A stretch of 64,000 nucleotides of DNA, taken from assembly GCA_011947345.1 (NCBI GenBank), contig JAAVTG010000577.1:117358-181357 (forward strand), given 5' to 3'. Positions 21,918 to 33,591 of this stretch are shown here, piece by piece (the stretch's first letter is position 1; every line of letters starts with the position of its first letter). The DNA comes from Phytophthora quininea. Taxonomy: Eukaryota > Oomycota > Peronosporomycetes > Peronosporales > Peronosporaceae. The notes beneath the pieces were generated by a model. That model saw only the letters and a list, made by a program, of their open reading frames with translations, was not told where the DNA came from and ran no database searches. Made by a program: the position numbers and the translations under genes.

Positions 21918-22570
21918 CAACATCTGGTACAGCTCGTAGTAACAATAGTTACACGAAGTCTATCCAGCGCCACTCAATCGATAGTTGGTTGCGCGTAGCT
22001 ACATGTTGGCGTCGAATTGTTGTTTAACCAAAACTCATTATCACTTCAGCCCAGTCTACAGCATTCCCAAACGTACCAGCTACAGTGTCCAGTTCAAGCT
22101 TATAGTCGTCAGCGAAAATTTTAAACATAGATTAGGTGCCCCGATATTTTCAAACCGAGCCGAAGTTGATGATAACAACCTCCAAGCATACTATCCATTT
22201 CATTGTGTGTAGTATCCATCGCAGTGTTATCTACACTGACAGCGCTGTATTGTTTATCGGCAACGCCATCGCCAATTGAATCACTTTCATCATCTATCCC
22301 ATCGCTAATACGTCTTGCGGTGCGGCTGACTTCAAGTGGAGCCACGATTAAATCCACGTTGTTGCGGGAATTAATTTGTCGGCTGCCGGAGGCTCGGTAT
22401 CAAGCAGCAACATTCGCGCGGTTCGTGTCGGACGAGATGACGCAAGGGAACCAATCTTGTCCGTCTGATCCGTACACACACCACCAAACTCGCTGATGCT
22501 GAAACCGAATCTGCTTCCTCCACAATCACTACTTGTAGCTCCCTCCCCGACGTCACTAGCAGCTTGACTG

Positions 22571-23029
22571 CTACTTCGCTGCTCGCAATCGTTGAAATAA
22601 CTGTTTTCCTTGCCCTCGCCGTTTAAGTCCACCTATCTCCTCGAGCACTTGTAGTGCTCGGAAGCACGATAGTTGTTGTGCTTCCGCTTCGACTTCTCGT
22701 CCATGTTGTTTGAGCACCTCTTGAGTGAAAATGATTCCACCGAGGAGTCGCCGTAAGATACATATCTTAGCGTTATTGTGTAATAATGGCAGCAACAGCA
22801 ACTCACTATACACCGCATTGAAATCGACTGCTGTCAAGGCATTAGCCAAATCTGAAGCGTGAAAGTCGATCAAAATGATAATATATCTCGCAGCAACAGG
22901 ACCACCAAGTTTTATTTGCGTTGGTGCGGTATTGATGGATGGTATTATTTTTATCCCACGACATTCAGTCGCGTTCTTACAGGGATCGCGTGTTTTCCAA
23001 AACTCATGCTCCAACTCTAGTAACACCAC
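22571..23029 (-). CDS. Hypothetical open frame
   Basis: An open frame of about 150 residues (LELEHEFWKTRDPCKNATEC, VAARYIIILIDFHASDLANA, a helical C-terminal part RALQVLEEIGGLKRRGQG) lies upstream of the gene split by the pogo element. It could be a 5' exon, since its end overlaps the acidic frame at 22,632. There is no clear ATG and no known domain. Confidence 0.2.
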   Translation of the reverse strand: MVLLELEHEFWKTRDPCKNATECRGIKIIPSINTAPTQIKLGGPVAARYIIILIDFHASDLANALTAVDFNAVYSELLLLPLLHNNAKICILRRLLGGIIFTQEVLKQHGREVEAEAQQLSCFRALQVLEEIGGLKRRGQGKQLFQRLRAAK

Positions 23030-24021
23030 TATAGGAAAATATTTGCTTGCGTAACCAAAATCCGCTATGATTTGACAAAAACAATCCTGTCAATGGCAGC
23101 TAGCGAGCCAATCAACCAGCAGCTGCTGACAACGAGATTTGACAAGGCAATGTAGGACAAACTCGTTACAGCGAAACTGCGCCTCTGATTGGCTGGAAAG
23201 GATCGTAACAATTGAGTCGCAATGACAATGGCGGCCTCCATATTCGCTCAAAAGGTGCTGTCGCTCGTTTCCTACGCTAGCACGTGATCACTTCAGCTCC
23301 GATCAAGCCGTATTAGCATGTATGTAAAAAAAAAACTTTTCAATTTTGAAGAATTTGTAATGCATATTATACACGCGTCGCTCAGCGGCTTGAACGACGA
23401 GCGTCGCCAGCAGCGTCACCACCGCCGCAATCAGTATGTTATCCAGGGCGGCACCTGATTTAGCGGAGTGTAGAGTCGATAGGAGCACTGTAGACACGAT
23501 GGTAAAGCAGTGCCAACGAACTAGCACCTCATCACGTGAATTTGACAAGATACTTAGATTTTCAATAGATTTTGCAACAAGAAATGGCAATAAAAAGAAT
23601 AGTTAGTAGTTAGCACATATTGCAACATAATACGTAGCATGGCCGTCATCCTTACCCGTGAAGCTTCAGAATATGAATCGAAAAGTCAGCCTGCTAGCTG
23701 CCCTGCCGGGTCGTCGCGCTTTCTCTCCGTCGTGTTAAGTGCCAGCGGTGGTGGTGGCGGCAGGTTGTTGGCCGTCCTCTTGGCCTTCCTATGGCGCAGT
23801 ACCGGCGTTGACGTCGACCTTGCAGGCGTATATCGGCCGGCGTTTGGTGACGACTTCAGCCAAGGTTAGAAAATGCGCGTTTGGGGACTTTGGAAAAATG
23901 GAATTTTGGGTACCCACCCCAACATTTTTTTTGGAATTTGCAGGTTTTCTTTGTCGGGCTTACTTGGAGCTGCCTACGAAGGATAGTCCGTGCTGATCCA
24001 TGGCAGACACGTTAGCATTTG
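23030..24021. other. Non-coding or decayed stretch
   Basis: No gene can be supported. CCAATCA-type words and TTTGACA words recur around 23,060-23,190. A TGGAATTTTGGGTACCCACCCC stretch near 23,900 resembles, in the same orientation, the sequence near 26,900 on the other side of the hAT relic. Confidence 0.3.
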
Positions 24022-24505
24022 TTATTTAGAGGTGTAATAAAAAATAGAGCTTACCTCGGACGCGAGCACTCGTTCTCGTAGGTCTTTCGCGAGGCAGCGA
24101 CCTTCTTCGTCCTCTGGTGGACTGAAAGTCCCAGACAGCATCACGATTTGAAATTTCGAACTCACCAAGGAGCTGCCATGGGATGTATGCTGTCGGTTCC
24201 CATGACAGCTCCTCATAGCCTTTGCACTGCATCAGTTAGAATACAATTCCATTGATTCGCTTCTTCGACCAAATCTTCTTGACCTCAAACTCGGTCACCG
24301 TTGCGGCAGCAGTGGGTCCAACGACACCTCCGTGTCGAATGATAAGGCCTGAGTCTGAGCCTGGTTCAGGTGATCGATGCGACCTTGCTGGCCGATAGAA
24401 CCGGCCATTGTCGAGGCGCTTAAACTTGGCGGCAAGGCGCTGTCGTGCAGAAATCGGGGGCATCTCTTTGTTGTCAGGACGGATGATAAGTGATGGCTTC
24501 AGCAT
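24022..24505 (-). pseudogene. Chromodomain protein fragment with an in-frame stop
   Basis: After a basic N-terminal part, a chromodomain begins with TEFEVKKIWSKKRINGIVF and continues QCKGYEELSWEPTAYIPW, with the W-E-P and aromatic positions of methyl-lysine readers. Between these halves, at 24,236-24,238, stands a TAA stop in the same frame, so this is a point nonsense change rather than a frameshift. The fragment probably came from a transposon (integrase tail or chromodomain accessory gene). It lies beside the hAT relic on the same strand. Confidence 0.65.
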
Positions 24506-24928
24506 GCAATGCGCGGAGCCCGCGATGGTCTAAATAGAATAGCTATGTTTGGCTCACAAAAATATGTTTCTTTAAATTTGTTTGTATGAGTCTTTGTATA
24601 GCACCAATCCAGACCAGAAAGGTATCTTTAGATCACATGTTGCAAAGGAAGTAGTATGTTTTGCCATATCCGAGCTGTCTCGACCAGCAACCCCAGACAA
24701 CTTCAACCCAGCTCGAGAAATGATGGAATCGACATAGGACACTTGAGCATAGTTTCAATCCGATACATTAAGAGGGATTAATCTTGCCTTCTTAGCTATC
24801 CGACCAGATTTATTGGATGATTATTTCTTGTGATGTTATGAAAGAATGCCTGACGGCTTCAAAATGACCGAATTTAAACATGTTTCGGGTTCAAGACACA
24901 TGTATTACATGAAACTTCAATCTTTACC
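24506..24928. other. Non-coding 3' flank of the hAT relic
   Basis: AT-rich sequence without a gene. It would contain the 3' terminal region of the hAT element read on the minus strand. I could not identify its inverted repeat or the 8-bp target duplication. Confidence 0.3.
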
Positions 24929-26800
24929 TTACGGTTTAGTAGTACTCATAGTCGCTGTCGTCGTTAGACCCTCCTCGCCCGAGCTGGCGGCTAGCACGTC
25001 GTCCAGCGACTCATAAAAGTCGATGTCCTCATCGTCCAAATTCTTCGCATTGAAGAATATGAACACTAGCTTCCTGACCGATGTGTCGCTGAGTCGGTTG
25101 CGATCCTGCGAGTGAATAAATTTATGCGCCGAGAAGTTGCGCTCAGCTGCGACACTGGAACAACACGCGGAGAAGACAGTCATCGCCACCTCTCGGAGGA
25201 GAGGGAACTGCATTAATTCACGTCAATACTCCAACACCGTCAGCTGCTTCGTCTTGATCAACTTAACCTCTCTAGTCTCCTCGCGCCGGACACCAAGATA
25301 CTTAACTAACTCGATTGCTGTCGCATCCTCATTTTTAACTCCGTTCCACTTAGTGACAAACGTGTTTACTTTGCTTCGAGTGCCATCATCCATCCCACGA
25401 CCCTGGTAGCGAGGATCCAAAAGATACTCCACACCATGTGCGTCGCCGTAGACAAAGTCGAAGCGGCCGTCAAGAATCTTCGTGATCTTTCCCGGTTCAC
25501 TGATAGGCTTCGGGATGGCTTGATATCGGTTCGTCAACTCCAGGAACATGCGGTAGACATCTGATGGCGATGTCGTGTTGCGCTTGAACGTCTTCTGGAA
25601 CTTTGAGGATTTGAAGAAGTGATATTGCCTTCTCCAGCTGCTTCACAAAATCAGACGCAACCTCCGTGTCATGAGCGTGTTGCCGTTTAGGCTTCTGTTC
25701 CTTTGTGCGAGCCTAGAGGAAATTGCGGGAGCTGACGAACGCATGGGGTATCTTCTCCGAATCTAAGATCGACGAGAAGCAGCGTTCAATTGTCCCCCAG
25801 CGCGTGTCAGCTGGAAGTACAAGCGCCTTTTGCCGTTCATCTGCTGCAGCCGGCGCAACTCATACCACAACTGTTGATTCTTCTTGAGAAGCGCACCATC
25901 TTACGACAGTTAGCTTCAAGTAAACCGAGCCAGCTGAGACGGATCATAAAATCCTTGACAGTCAGGTGAATAACGTTGCGAAATGTATCCGTGGAAGAAC
26001 ACCTTCGGCAAATCCTTCTGTTGTGTTGCCATACAAGTTTGTTGATCGCCGTATTGTTCATCACCACAGCCGAAAACTTGACGAACGGAAACTTCTCCAT
26101 CACGCGGCTGATATCCCCCGCCAGAAATGGTGCGTCGTGCGACTCTGAACCGGTGTACGCTGACTCGAGGAAGTATGTGCTGCCTCCAAAGCAACAAGTA
26201 GTTTACGACGGACTTCCCGTTGACATTAGTCCATGCGTCCGTGGTCAAGGCACAGCACTTGCCATGTAAGCCAAGCATAATTTTGGCGCGAAAGTTTTTG
26301 TAACACTTGTCGAGCAGTGTCGTTGCTAGCTGCTTCCTTGTTGGGATTAGGGCAGTCGGCGTGATCGCACCTAGAGCAGCTCTTAGGGTTGGATGTTCAA
26401 CCTTGTGGAAAGACATACCCGTCGAATAAAACCATAGCGCAAACCGTTGCTGAAAGTCGTCGACCTTTCCCTAAGGCATCGCCGGACGAAAGCATCTGGT
26501 GATCGGAGGGGTATACATGCGCTTGGTGCACTTCTTCGAGAAGTGGTAATGCACGCTTTCGACATGCGTCTTGCCCGACGAATGAATGATCTTCTCACAC
26601 TTCTTGGAGGATACGATCCCGTCTTCAACCATCACTTCATCCCAGATGGGATCTTGACGACGATCACTCCGACGAGGGTTGTCCTGCGACAATATTGGCG
26701 TTGATGACATCGAGACAGCCGCTTCAGCCAGAGAAGTACGAGTTGGCGTTTCCATTGCGGAGTTGAAGGGGGGTGACTTGGAATGCAAATGCGACAATGA
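24929..26800 (-). pseudogene. hAT-type transposase, broken
   Basis: hAT transposases move DNA by cut and paste. From the N-terminus: a BED-type zinc finger (IWDEVMVEDG...KC, then HVESVHYHFSKKC, about 26,680-26,540); the DUF659-like stretch TLRAALGAITPTALIPTRKQ and LTTDAWTNVNGKSVVNYL (26,390-26,180); a poorly readable middle with several frame changes (25,900-25,560); ELTNRYQAIPKPIS with its linker; and the hAT dimerisation domain CSSVAAERNFSAHKFIHSQD (25,165-25,050), closed by an acidic tail. Total length suits the family, but frame changes throughout make it inactive as read. Some are single missing bases. Confidence 0.8.
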
Positions 26801-27150
26801 CAGAGATTACTCTTGCTTTTTGTTTGGCAAACGAGCTCCTGCAGCACCAATTCTGCGCCATTGGTTTGGCTTTTGGCGCTCCACGCCATTCATTGGGGGT
26901 TCCTCAAAATGGAATACCCACCCCCATGTTAGCCATCTACCCGAATAAAAAGTAATTAGCCACCCATGCTTCTTGAAAAACCTGGGTTTTTGCCAACACT
27001 GCCTGCAGTAGTGTCGGCTCTTGCTTGACCATTCCCACTAACTGGCGGCACCCAGCCGTCAGGCAATATCCATAAGGGTGCCCCAGACCAGCATCCCAGT
27101 CGAGTCACTACCTGAGGCGTCTCACCTGATGCTTAAGCACCTCCTCCGGC
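26801..27150. other. Flank of the hAT relic, no gene
   Basis: Contains a TGGGGGTTCC / ACCCACCCCC stretch near 26,895-26,925 and GCCTGACTG-like words. No coding sequence is supported. Confidence 0.3.
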
Positions 27151-27371
27151 GCCGGCACTGTTTGCAGCCGCAGTACACCTTCGGGTTGTCTTCTAGGGCC
27201 GGCACTGATTGCAGCCGCAGTACCCTATACTTGCCCCTCAGAGGCCGGCACTGGTTGCAGCCGCGGTACCTCTTCGGACCTGGACGCTGGCACCTGTTTA
27301 CAGCCGCAGTACGTCCACCTTACGCTCTCTCTTTCGTCTTCTCGGGCCGGCACTGATTGCAGCCGCAGAAC
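27151..27371 (+). repeat. Five spaced copies of a GC-rich 26-bp unit
   Basis: The unit GCCGGCACTGATTGCAGCCG followed by CAGTAC occurs at about 27,151, 27,198, 27,244, 27,286 and 27,346, with 42-60 base spacing. The fourth copy is the most changed (GCTGGCACCTGTTTACAGCC). The spacers differ from each other but are all rich in CTT, CTC and TCG. Spacing is too variable for a simple tandem minisatellite or a CRISPR array. It could be a cluster of binding sites or a decayed protein-coding repeat. Confidence 0.7.
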
Positions 27372-27648
27372 CCAACTTACTGAACAATACCAGACTCTTC
27401 CCGACAAGGCTAGCCTTCCGTGGCCACAGCACCTTGCCTACTCTTTATTTAGCCTCTGTACCACCGACCAGTCGACTTCCTGGCAAATGTGAGACTGAGC
27501 CTTCAGCGGCTCACCGCTCGCTTCCAGCCAACTATCCGCTACGCTTCCTCCTCGGTCTTCGGCTGCGCCTTACGCTGCCCAGCACTCACTTCGTCGCCTG
27601 TCCTCTCGCCGCTGCTCTTCGACCGCTTGCGTGCTCCGAGCACGTCGC

Positions 27649-27981
27649 CTATCCTGCTATCCTCCACTTACCGACCTTCGCCTCCAAGTCACCCCTCCCG
27701 TGGCGATCTTCCGGGGCATCCATATCCATCTTCAACGGCACTAGCCGGTAACTCCAGACATTCGGGTCGTCACTCTGTACGTCCCTGCCACCGACCTGCA
27801 TCCATGTGCTCGACGATCTCCAGCCGCCAAACTTGTCCTCATCCTCATCCTCCGTCTCTGTCTCCTCACTGGAGCTGCCCGTGAGGGCGATCACTGCCGC
27901 TGGGGAGGTTCCCCGAGTCTTGCGACGGACCGCCACCCCTGTCCACAGTAGTGTGCCTGTGCGCGTCGAACTCTGAATCAA
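27649..27981 (-). CDS. Hypothetical acidic fragment, possibly gag-like
   Basis: The frame reads an Arg-rich start, then SSSEETETEDEDEDKFGGW, then DPNVWSYRLVPLKMDMDAPE and DRHGRGDLEAKVGKWRIAG. The acidic then basic pattern suggests a retrotransposon N-terminal protein, but no zinc knuckle or protease is near. The start and family are not certain. The opposite strand is a Ser/Pro-rich frame with no better support. Confidence 0.25.
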   Translation of the reverse strand: MIQSSTRTGTLLWTGVAVRRKTRGTSPAAVIALTGSSSEETETEDEDEDKFGGWRSSSTWMQVGGRDVQSDDPNVWSYRLVPLKMDMDAPEDRHGRGDLEAKVGKWRIAG

Positions 27982-28354
27982 AACAAATTAAGTCAAAATG
28001 TTTTGTCCAATCATATCCCTTTACTTCACCATTACCACTTCAGGTTACGGGAGCTCGATTGAAGTCAAAGACCTTCCACTCATTACCGTCACCAGAGCTG
28101 CGTTGGAGCTAGAATTCAGTTTGCGCCTTGTTCGCGCGCTCCAAAGCGCTGTTCCCAACAGGAACAAACGCAGCCCGGTCACTGTTGTGCGATGATGTAC
28201 TAGTGTTTATTTTCAGCACGTTCCAGAGCAATGCGACATCGACATCGAAGTCCATTTAAAACTTCCAGTCTGTCGTTCAACAGACTCTGTTGGCGGAAAA
28301 CCAATTCATTCAAGCTTACGTGCAAGACCCAGTCCATCAGCTACATTTCGCGTC
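27982..28354. other. Upstream region of the IQ-motif gene
   Basis: No gene seen. It should hold the promoter of the gene starting at 28,355. A weak initiator-like CAATTCATTCAAG lies near 28,300. Confidence 0.3.
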
Positions 28355-29934
28355 ATGAAAGACGACGAGAGCGAGCGACACTGTATCTATGACCCATTTT
28401 CGGCTATCAAGTCTGCGGGTGGTGTCGACGAGGTGTTGACGAACATGATAGCTTTGCAATCACCAATGTCTCATCGACTTAAAGAGCAGCTACGTCTCCG
28501 ACAAGAGGATACGACAAGAACAATCGTGCGGTTTGCTGGTGTCCAATTCGATGGGACAAATAAGTCGAACAGAGTCCTTCGAGTGAATCTAAAGCGTTTA
28601 AGACGCTTGCTGGAGGACCGAGCAGCGCTTCTCGACCCAGTCGCAGATTGTGAGCTGCGGAACATCCATCGGTGGGGACAGAAAAATAAGCTGCAGGGCA
28701 AGATCATGGTTCGCAAGAACAACGAGAAGCGCGTAGAGCATTTCCTAGCACGGAAGATCCAGCTGCAGTATCTCGTCCATCGGCAACGTATTTCGATGAA
28801 GACCAACCTGCACGACTTCGTTCAGAACGTCCGCGCGAGTGTGATCAACATTCAGCGCATTTTTCGAGGTCATCGCGCGAAACTCGACTACACTCGGCTG
28901 CGAAAGGTGTGGCTGGAGCATCGGCGACAGTCTGCAGCGGTTCGCACCATTGTCAACGCATTCCGCCGCTTTCGACGACGCCAACGCCATCGACGCTCCA
29001 TGACGGTCGAATCTGTCGCGCAAGCGCAGCTCATTAGCATTCTGACTCACAAGGTGAATGAGTCCGCCGACGCCGAAGAGGCCGCGGAACGGTATCGTCG
29101 AGTAGGAGAAGAGCGGCGGCGGCAGCGAATTGTTCTGCTGCAAAAGCACAAGATGGAGCAGCAGGAGTTGGAGCGACGGCGAAATGCGGCTGCTGTGCGA
29201 ATGCAGTCCGTGGTGAGATCCCATCAAGCGCAGGGCCAAGCAAACCTGCTGCGGCAGGAGAAGAAGTCACACATGAATGCGGTGAGCGCGATGGCCATTC
29301 AGTCGACGATCCGCAAGTTTCTGGACAACCAGCGCGGAAGGCGACTGCGATTTCGGCGAGACCTGGAGCGCGTGAATCACTCGGCGGTGCGGATCCAGTC
29401 GATTTACCGCGGCTACAACTCGCGCGCGAGCTTGTTGGGCCGGCTGGACGAGAAGGGTCTTAGTCAAGGCTTGACGATCTCCACTTTGCAGGAAGGAGAA
29501 ATGGACGACGATGACGATGACGACGATGACGACGATGACGAGTCGTCAAGTAGCGACGAGGATAAAGAAGAGCACGATGACGACGTGATAGAAGTTGCTG
29601 TCGAACAACAGATCGATCGTCTGCCGCCGATTACTTCAGCCAGATCTCGACCGTCCAGCAGCAACAGCAATTCACTTAGCCAAGAGGAAGAGGAACCTCG
29701 TAAGCGAAGCCGTGCTTCGCTGAATTCCGTGTCATTGCCTCCCTTGTGGGTCCGCGGGGATCGTCAGCTTCGTTGGTGTCGTCAAGCGGGTCTTCCTCCG
29801 GAACAGGCAGACGAATCTCTGTTGGCATGACTCGCGTCGAGCTCAAGTTGAAGGACGCGGAACTTGGAGACAAGTTCGACACGCCCCAGTCTCGACGAAA
29901 TTCCTTCGTCGGTGGCATGCGCTATCAAGTGTAA
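28355..29934 (+). CDS. IQ-motif (calmodulin-binding) protein with poly-Asp stretch
   Basis: ATG at 28,355. The protein has about 525 residues. Residues 150-350 hold at least four IQ motifs: VINIQRIFRGHRAK, AVRMQSVVRSHQAQGQ, MAIQSTIRKFLDNQRGRR and AVRIQSIYRGYNSRAS, and a weaker AVRTIVNAFRRFRRRQ. These bind calmodulin or EF-hand proteins, and such proteins often sit at cytoskeletal or flagellar structures. A charged coiled-coil segment (EERRRQRIVLLQKHKMEQQE) lies between them. Residues about 384-410 are a run of twelve Asp followed by ESSSSDEDKEE. Near 29,746 one base is missing; without the correction the frame ends at 29,830 in an unnatural Trp/Arg peptide, and with it the protein ends GGMRYQV at 29,934. 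Confidence 0.8.
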
Positions 29935-30043
29935 CTTGTGCGGATGATCTTGCGGTGGATTGAAAAGCCAAACAACGCGCTGTCGACTTCGACTTGCACT
30001 CAAATGTTGAGATAGTTTATATCGAATTTCCACTAAACTTTCC

Positions 30044-30490
30044 TTGGATTCGTTTTCAAATCTCTGCAGTAGTTATTTCCGCGCCAAAACCTTCAAAGCG
30101 AAGGTCACCAAGGCGGACCTGCAGCTGAGTGTCCAGCAAGTGGTCCTCGACATGGAGAAGCAGCGAGCAGATCATCGACAGAAATACATCGGCCGTCGGG
30201 TCGACAGATCGTTAGCGTTGACGAAACTCGCAGTTGGGGAGCACAGCACTGAGCAAGTCCCTGAACTGCCCCGAATTGGCTTCATGTTGCTTCAGTGTTT
30301 CTATTTCTCGCTCGTGGGCGAATCTCTGCTGCTTGAGATTTTCTCAAGCCGCTTGATGATCTTCTTGAGCTGGTCTTGCCGATGTCGACAGCGACAAAAG
30401 ACAAGTTGGAGCAGCAACGAGATTTCGACCAAAAGCGAGTGCCAACGTTCATTTTAGTGGTATCAGAGCTGACCAAAGACCTCCAGATGT
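30044..30490 (+). CDS. Hypothetical fragment
   Basis: A Lys/Arg-rich helical stretch (FRAKTFKAKVTKADLQLS, VVLDMEKQRADHRQKYIGRR) reads open on the plus strand from about 30,044, and another helical piece (ATKDKLEQQRDFDQKR) is at 30,385-30,430 in a second frame. The pieces may be coding, but there is no supported start and the middle reads poorly. It lies between the 3' ends of the IQ gene and the membrane-protein gene. Confidence 0.2.
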
Positions 30491-30505
30491 CTTTGCTTCA
30501 AGGGA

Positions 30506-33418
30506 CTAGAACGATTCACTCCGGCTTTTGCTGTCGCCGACGACCCCAACCTTCTTGGGATGGTGCGCTCCGTCGATGCCAGCAACACCGCCATCAGCAC
30601 CCCACCGGATCCGTCGCAAGTGTGCGTGGGCCCCAGCTGCACAGTGTACCACCACGAATTCTTGGACATTGATGGCTTCGTTCTCGTTCCTGGGAGCATT
30701 GCTTGCGATGAGGTTGCTTTGACTTTGGCCCCAAACGCGACGACGTCGAGAGAGTTCAAGCTGGCGAGCGATTTGCGGCGTTGCGCAGTGATTCAAGACC
30801 GAGTCGAGGTCGTTGCGACTCCACAAGGCGGTGAACTTCCGATCGCTCGCGTCCTGGGCCATCGTGATCTTCCACGCCGAACCCCTGATAATCGCCTCAG
30901 TATTCCCTTTGCACCTCGTCGCGACTTGTACATCGCTGCCAACGCAATTTCCTGCGCTAGTATAGATCCGACCGAGATGACGAGCGTTAACAGAAAACTG
31001 GCAAACATCGCGCACAAGTGCGGGTCAATGCGCAGCTCGGCATTCTGGAAGACCCGATCAGTGATGCTCTTGCAGACGAAGTGGATGGCCAGTATCGCCA
31101 TGAAGTTGATCAACCAGAACCGCGGTAGGTCGTCACGCACCGCGTGGGTCAATCGCACGGCTAAAGATCGAGTCTGTAGCGAAATGCGGATAACCCAGTA
31201 ACCACTACTAAGCGTCGTCAAGACCAGCGAGCGGCTCGACAATGGGATGGACGGGACGCAGTAAATGACGACGCTGCCCTCGGTTCCAGATAGCTGCGCC
31301 GAGCAGCGGAGTGAGAAAATATTGCTGAGCGCACCGAGTGCTCCGAGATACAATAAAGCCATGATGGCTGGGTGTAATAGCGCGCCGTCCGCTGGATCAC
31401 ACTGCAGCAAGTTAATAATTCCGATCCGAGCTGGAGCTGGGATTTTGTACACGGAGCCCCCAGCGCTTTCAAAGCGAGAGATGGCGGCTGCTCGACGGTA
31501 CACACTGTTGCTGATAAAAGTCCAAACGTTCCTGAGGATGGACAAGTAGTGGATCGAGTAAAACGTGGCGCCGACCAGATTCAGCAGCAGCAGGAACGTT
31601 CGGATCTGTCGACTCGTGTTGTCCTGGATAAGAACACGGCGATTTACCATCGTCGTGTCAATCATAAACCACTCGACCTGCCGCAGATTCTCCTGCTCCA
31701 GCTCCAAGGTTTTACCACTTGCTCCTGCAGTGAGCAATGACGCGCACGTTGGTACGGCGAGAAGACTCCCGTCGAGAGATTGGAATTGCAACTCATTCGC
31801 TGTCATGAAAAGTCGACACAATGTCTGCGGGGTCGTTTCTTGCGAGTCTCTGTAGGCACAATTGCCAAGGCCGTCGCCGAGATACGCCTGGTACTTCTGC
31901 ACGTTGCGACCGGACTGCTGCATGGCCTTATCCGCCAAGTTTTTACAGTCAGGCGTGTAGAGATATCCGTAGGAGTCTGCGATAGCGACTGCGTCACGTT
32001 GTTGCGCTCTTTGGTCCAAGCTGTTCCATCCATCGATAGGAGAGCCGAATCTGCGAAGGTTTCTGGCACCGATAGCGGTACGTAGTCTGTGTGCGACTCG
32101 CGGCGATGTCCGAGCGTGTATGTGGTGGTGTTGTCGATCTTAGCGTAGTCGCGCTGCTTGGACTGGAAGAGATACATGAGGTTAACGATGAAGACCGGTA
32201 ATGTCGAGGCCAGATCAGCTCCACACTGCTTAATGGCTGCGGCATCGACATCGTCGGTGGTAATGTTCTTGGCCATAGTGGTGTGTTTGATGGCGCACGC
32301 CCAGAATGGAGCGAGGTGAACCGTGGAGACCAAGTGCATCCCGACAGTATTTATGATAAAGTCCGACGTTACGTAGGATGCTGCGGCGTGGGTCACTTCA
32401 GCTATGATCGCAGCTTCGGCGTTGATGTTAACGCCCATGGTCAGCTGTTGAGACTCCAAGTAGAAACCCCGAAGCGCGTCAATGCCCAGCACATCCACCA
32501 GAGCGACATGGTCCATATCAACAGACCCCGGCAATAATTTAACGACGTCAGCCAGCGGCATACCTTTCTCATAGTTGGCCACAATGGCGTCCGCGGCAGC
32601 ATCTGTATACCCCGGCAGCTCCAGACTGAGGAACCCTTCCTGGACATTCTTCATGATCTTTCGGACGACATGTGCGTCCGTAAACTGACGCAGATACACC
32701 TCAGACATGTTGACGACGGCAATCAGCCCCAGTGTGATATTCCCAACGGCAGCGAGATGAGAATCGATCGGAGCTTGGCCATTGTAGTCGAAATATCGCT
32801 GCCGAGGAAACTGGTCGTGGAAATCGCGGCAAAATTCGTGTTGGATTTTGGGAACCAATTCCCGAAGAGTAATTGCGGTGGCGACTCCCAGAACTCCGCC
32901 GTCGGTCCGCATAGAGGAGCATAGACGTCAGTCATCGTATTAACCGGCAGTGACAAAATGTCTGCAGGGAGATGGTTGAGCAGATCAGCACGGCGGAGTG
33001 TGGCCCGTTGGAGAAAGCTCGAAAACGACAGCGCGGCGGTGCTTTGCCGGTCGAAGTTCTTCAAGGTCTCGCTGTCGAGTAAATTGATATGCGAGCGGTG
33101 GAACGTGTCGTGGTAGTGCACTCCGCTAGTGACGACGTCGATATTGTTCAGCTGGCGCGCCACCGCGTCGTAGCGCACTTCGTTAAAGGCCTTGGTGACA
33201 TAACTTCCGAGATAGAATTCTTTCAGCGGGATGAGCGCGACACAGATCCCGACAAACGTGAAGAAGGCGAGACCCGTCTTGTGAGAGATGTCGTGGCTAT
33301 TGATTGTCTTCAACACTCGTATGAACCAGTTCTTGTTGTTGACCAGCAACGGTGGAGGGTTGAACGGCGCATCATCTTGAGCGAAGCTGTGGCGTGAGAT
33401 GTCCATCGGCTCCATCAT
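30506..33418 (-). CDS. Large polytopic membrane protein, tandem copy A, unknown family
   Basis: The protein of about 960 residues parallels copy B, which lies upstream on the same strand only about 170 bases away. A first membrane segment (GLAFFTFVGICVALIPL) is followed by a large domain of about 500 residues with HYHDTFHRS, PQLLFGNWFP and LPGYTDAAADAIVANYE. Then come five or six membrane segments (LLLLNLVGATFYSIHYL, IMALLYLGALGALSNIF, FWLINFMAILAIHFVC, MFASFLLTLVISVGSIL) and a cytosolic tail ending FVVVHCAAGAHAHLRR. Three one-base gaps (near 32,870, 31,995 and 30,960) split the frame, and the match to copy B continues across each. ATG 33,418 is used; an upstream ATG at 33,504 with an acidic leader is possible if another base is missing. 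Probably a surface protein; no homologous family known to me. Confidence 0.75.
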
Positions 33419-33591
33419 TTCTGTTCCGAGTTTGGACTGTTCGCCTCTGGAGTGAGAACATCATCCGACTTCATCAGGCGACAGCTATCTTCAGCGTCCT
33501 CCATTTCGCCATCCAAAGATACAACGTGTCAGTCTAATTCGACACGACATCATACTTCTCAACGAGAATTGGCATCGTTCACGAATTAGTT

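Larger units (their letters stand above)
19975..22357 (-). pseudogene. Unknown minus-strand gene split by the pogo element
   Basis: The right piece (22,357 down to about 22,121) reads APLEVSRTARRISDGIDDES. The part next to the insertion (about 21,960-21,916) reads VTIVTTSCTRCC, and the left piece (20,230-19,975) continues AVGVVYEWLIIHCNDNPHTS...DIEFR and stops. With the pogo element and one TA removed the last two pieces join in frame. An acidic Ser-rich frame from 22,632 down may be an upstream exon. I do not recognise the family; it may be a host gene or an older transposon. The left piece is Cys-containing (CAACGE) and otherwise ordinary globular sequence. Confidence 0.35.

Noticed and set aside
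23895..26930. The similar stretches near 23,900 and 26,900 as the inverted ends of the hAT element
   Set aside because: They are in the same orientation rather than inverted, only partly alike, and show no 8-bp target duplication.
27151..27371. CRISPR array
   Set aside because: Eukaryotic sequence, unit spacing of 42-60 bases, degenerate units and no cas genes.
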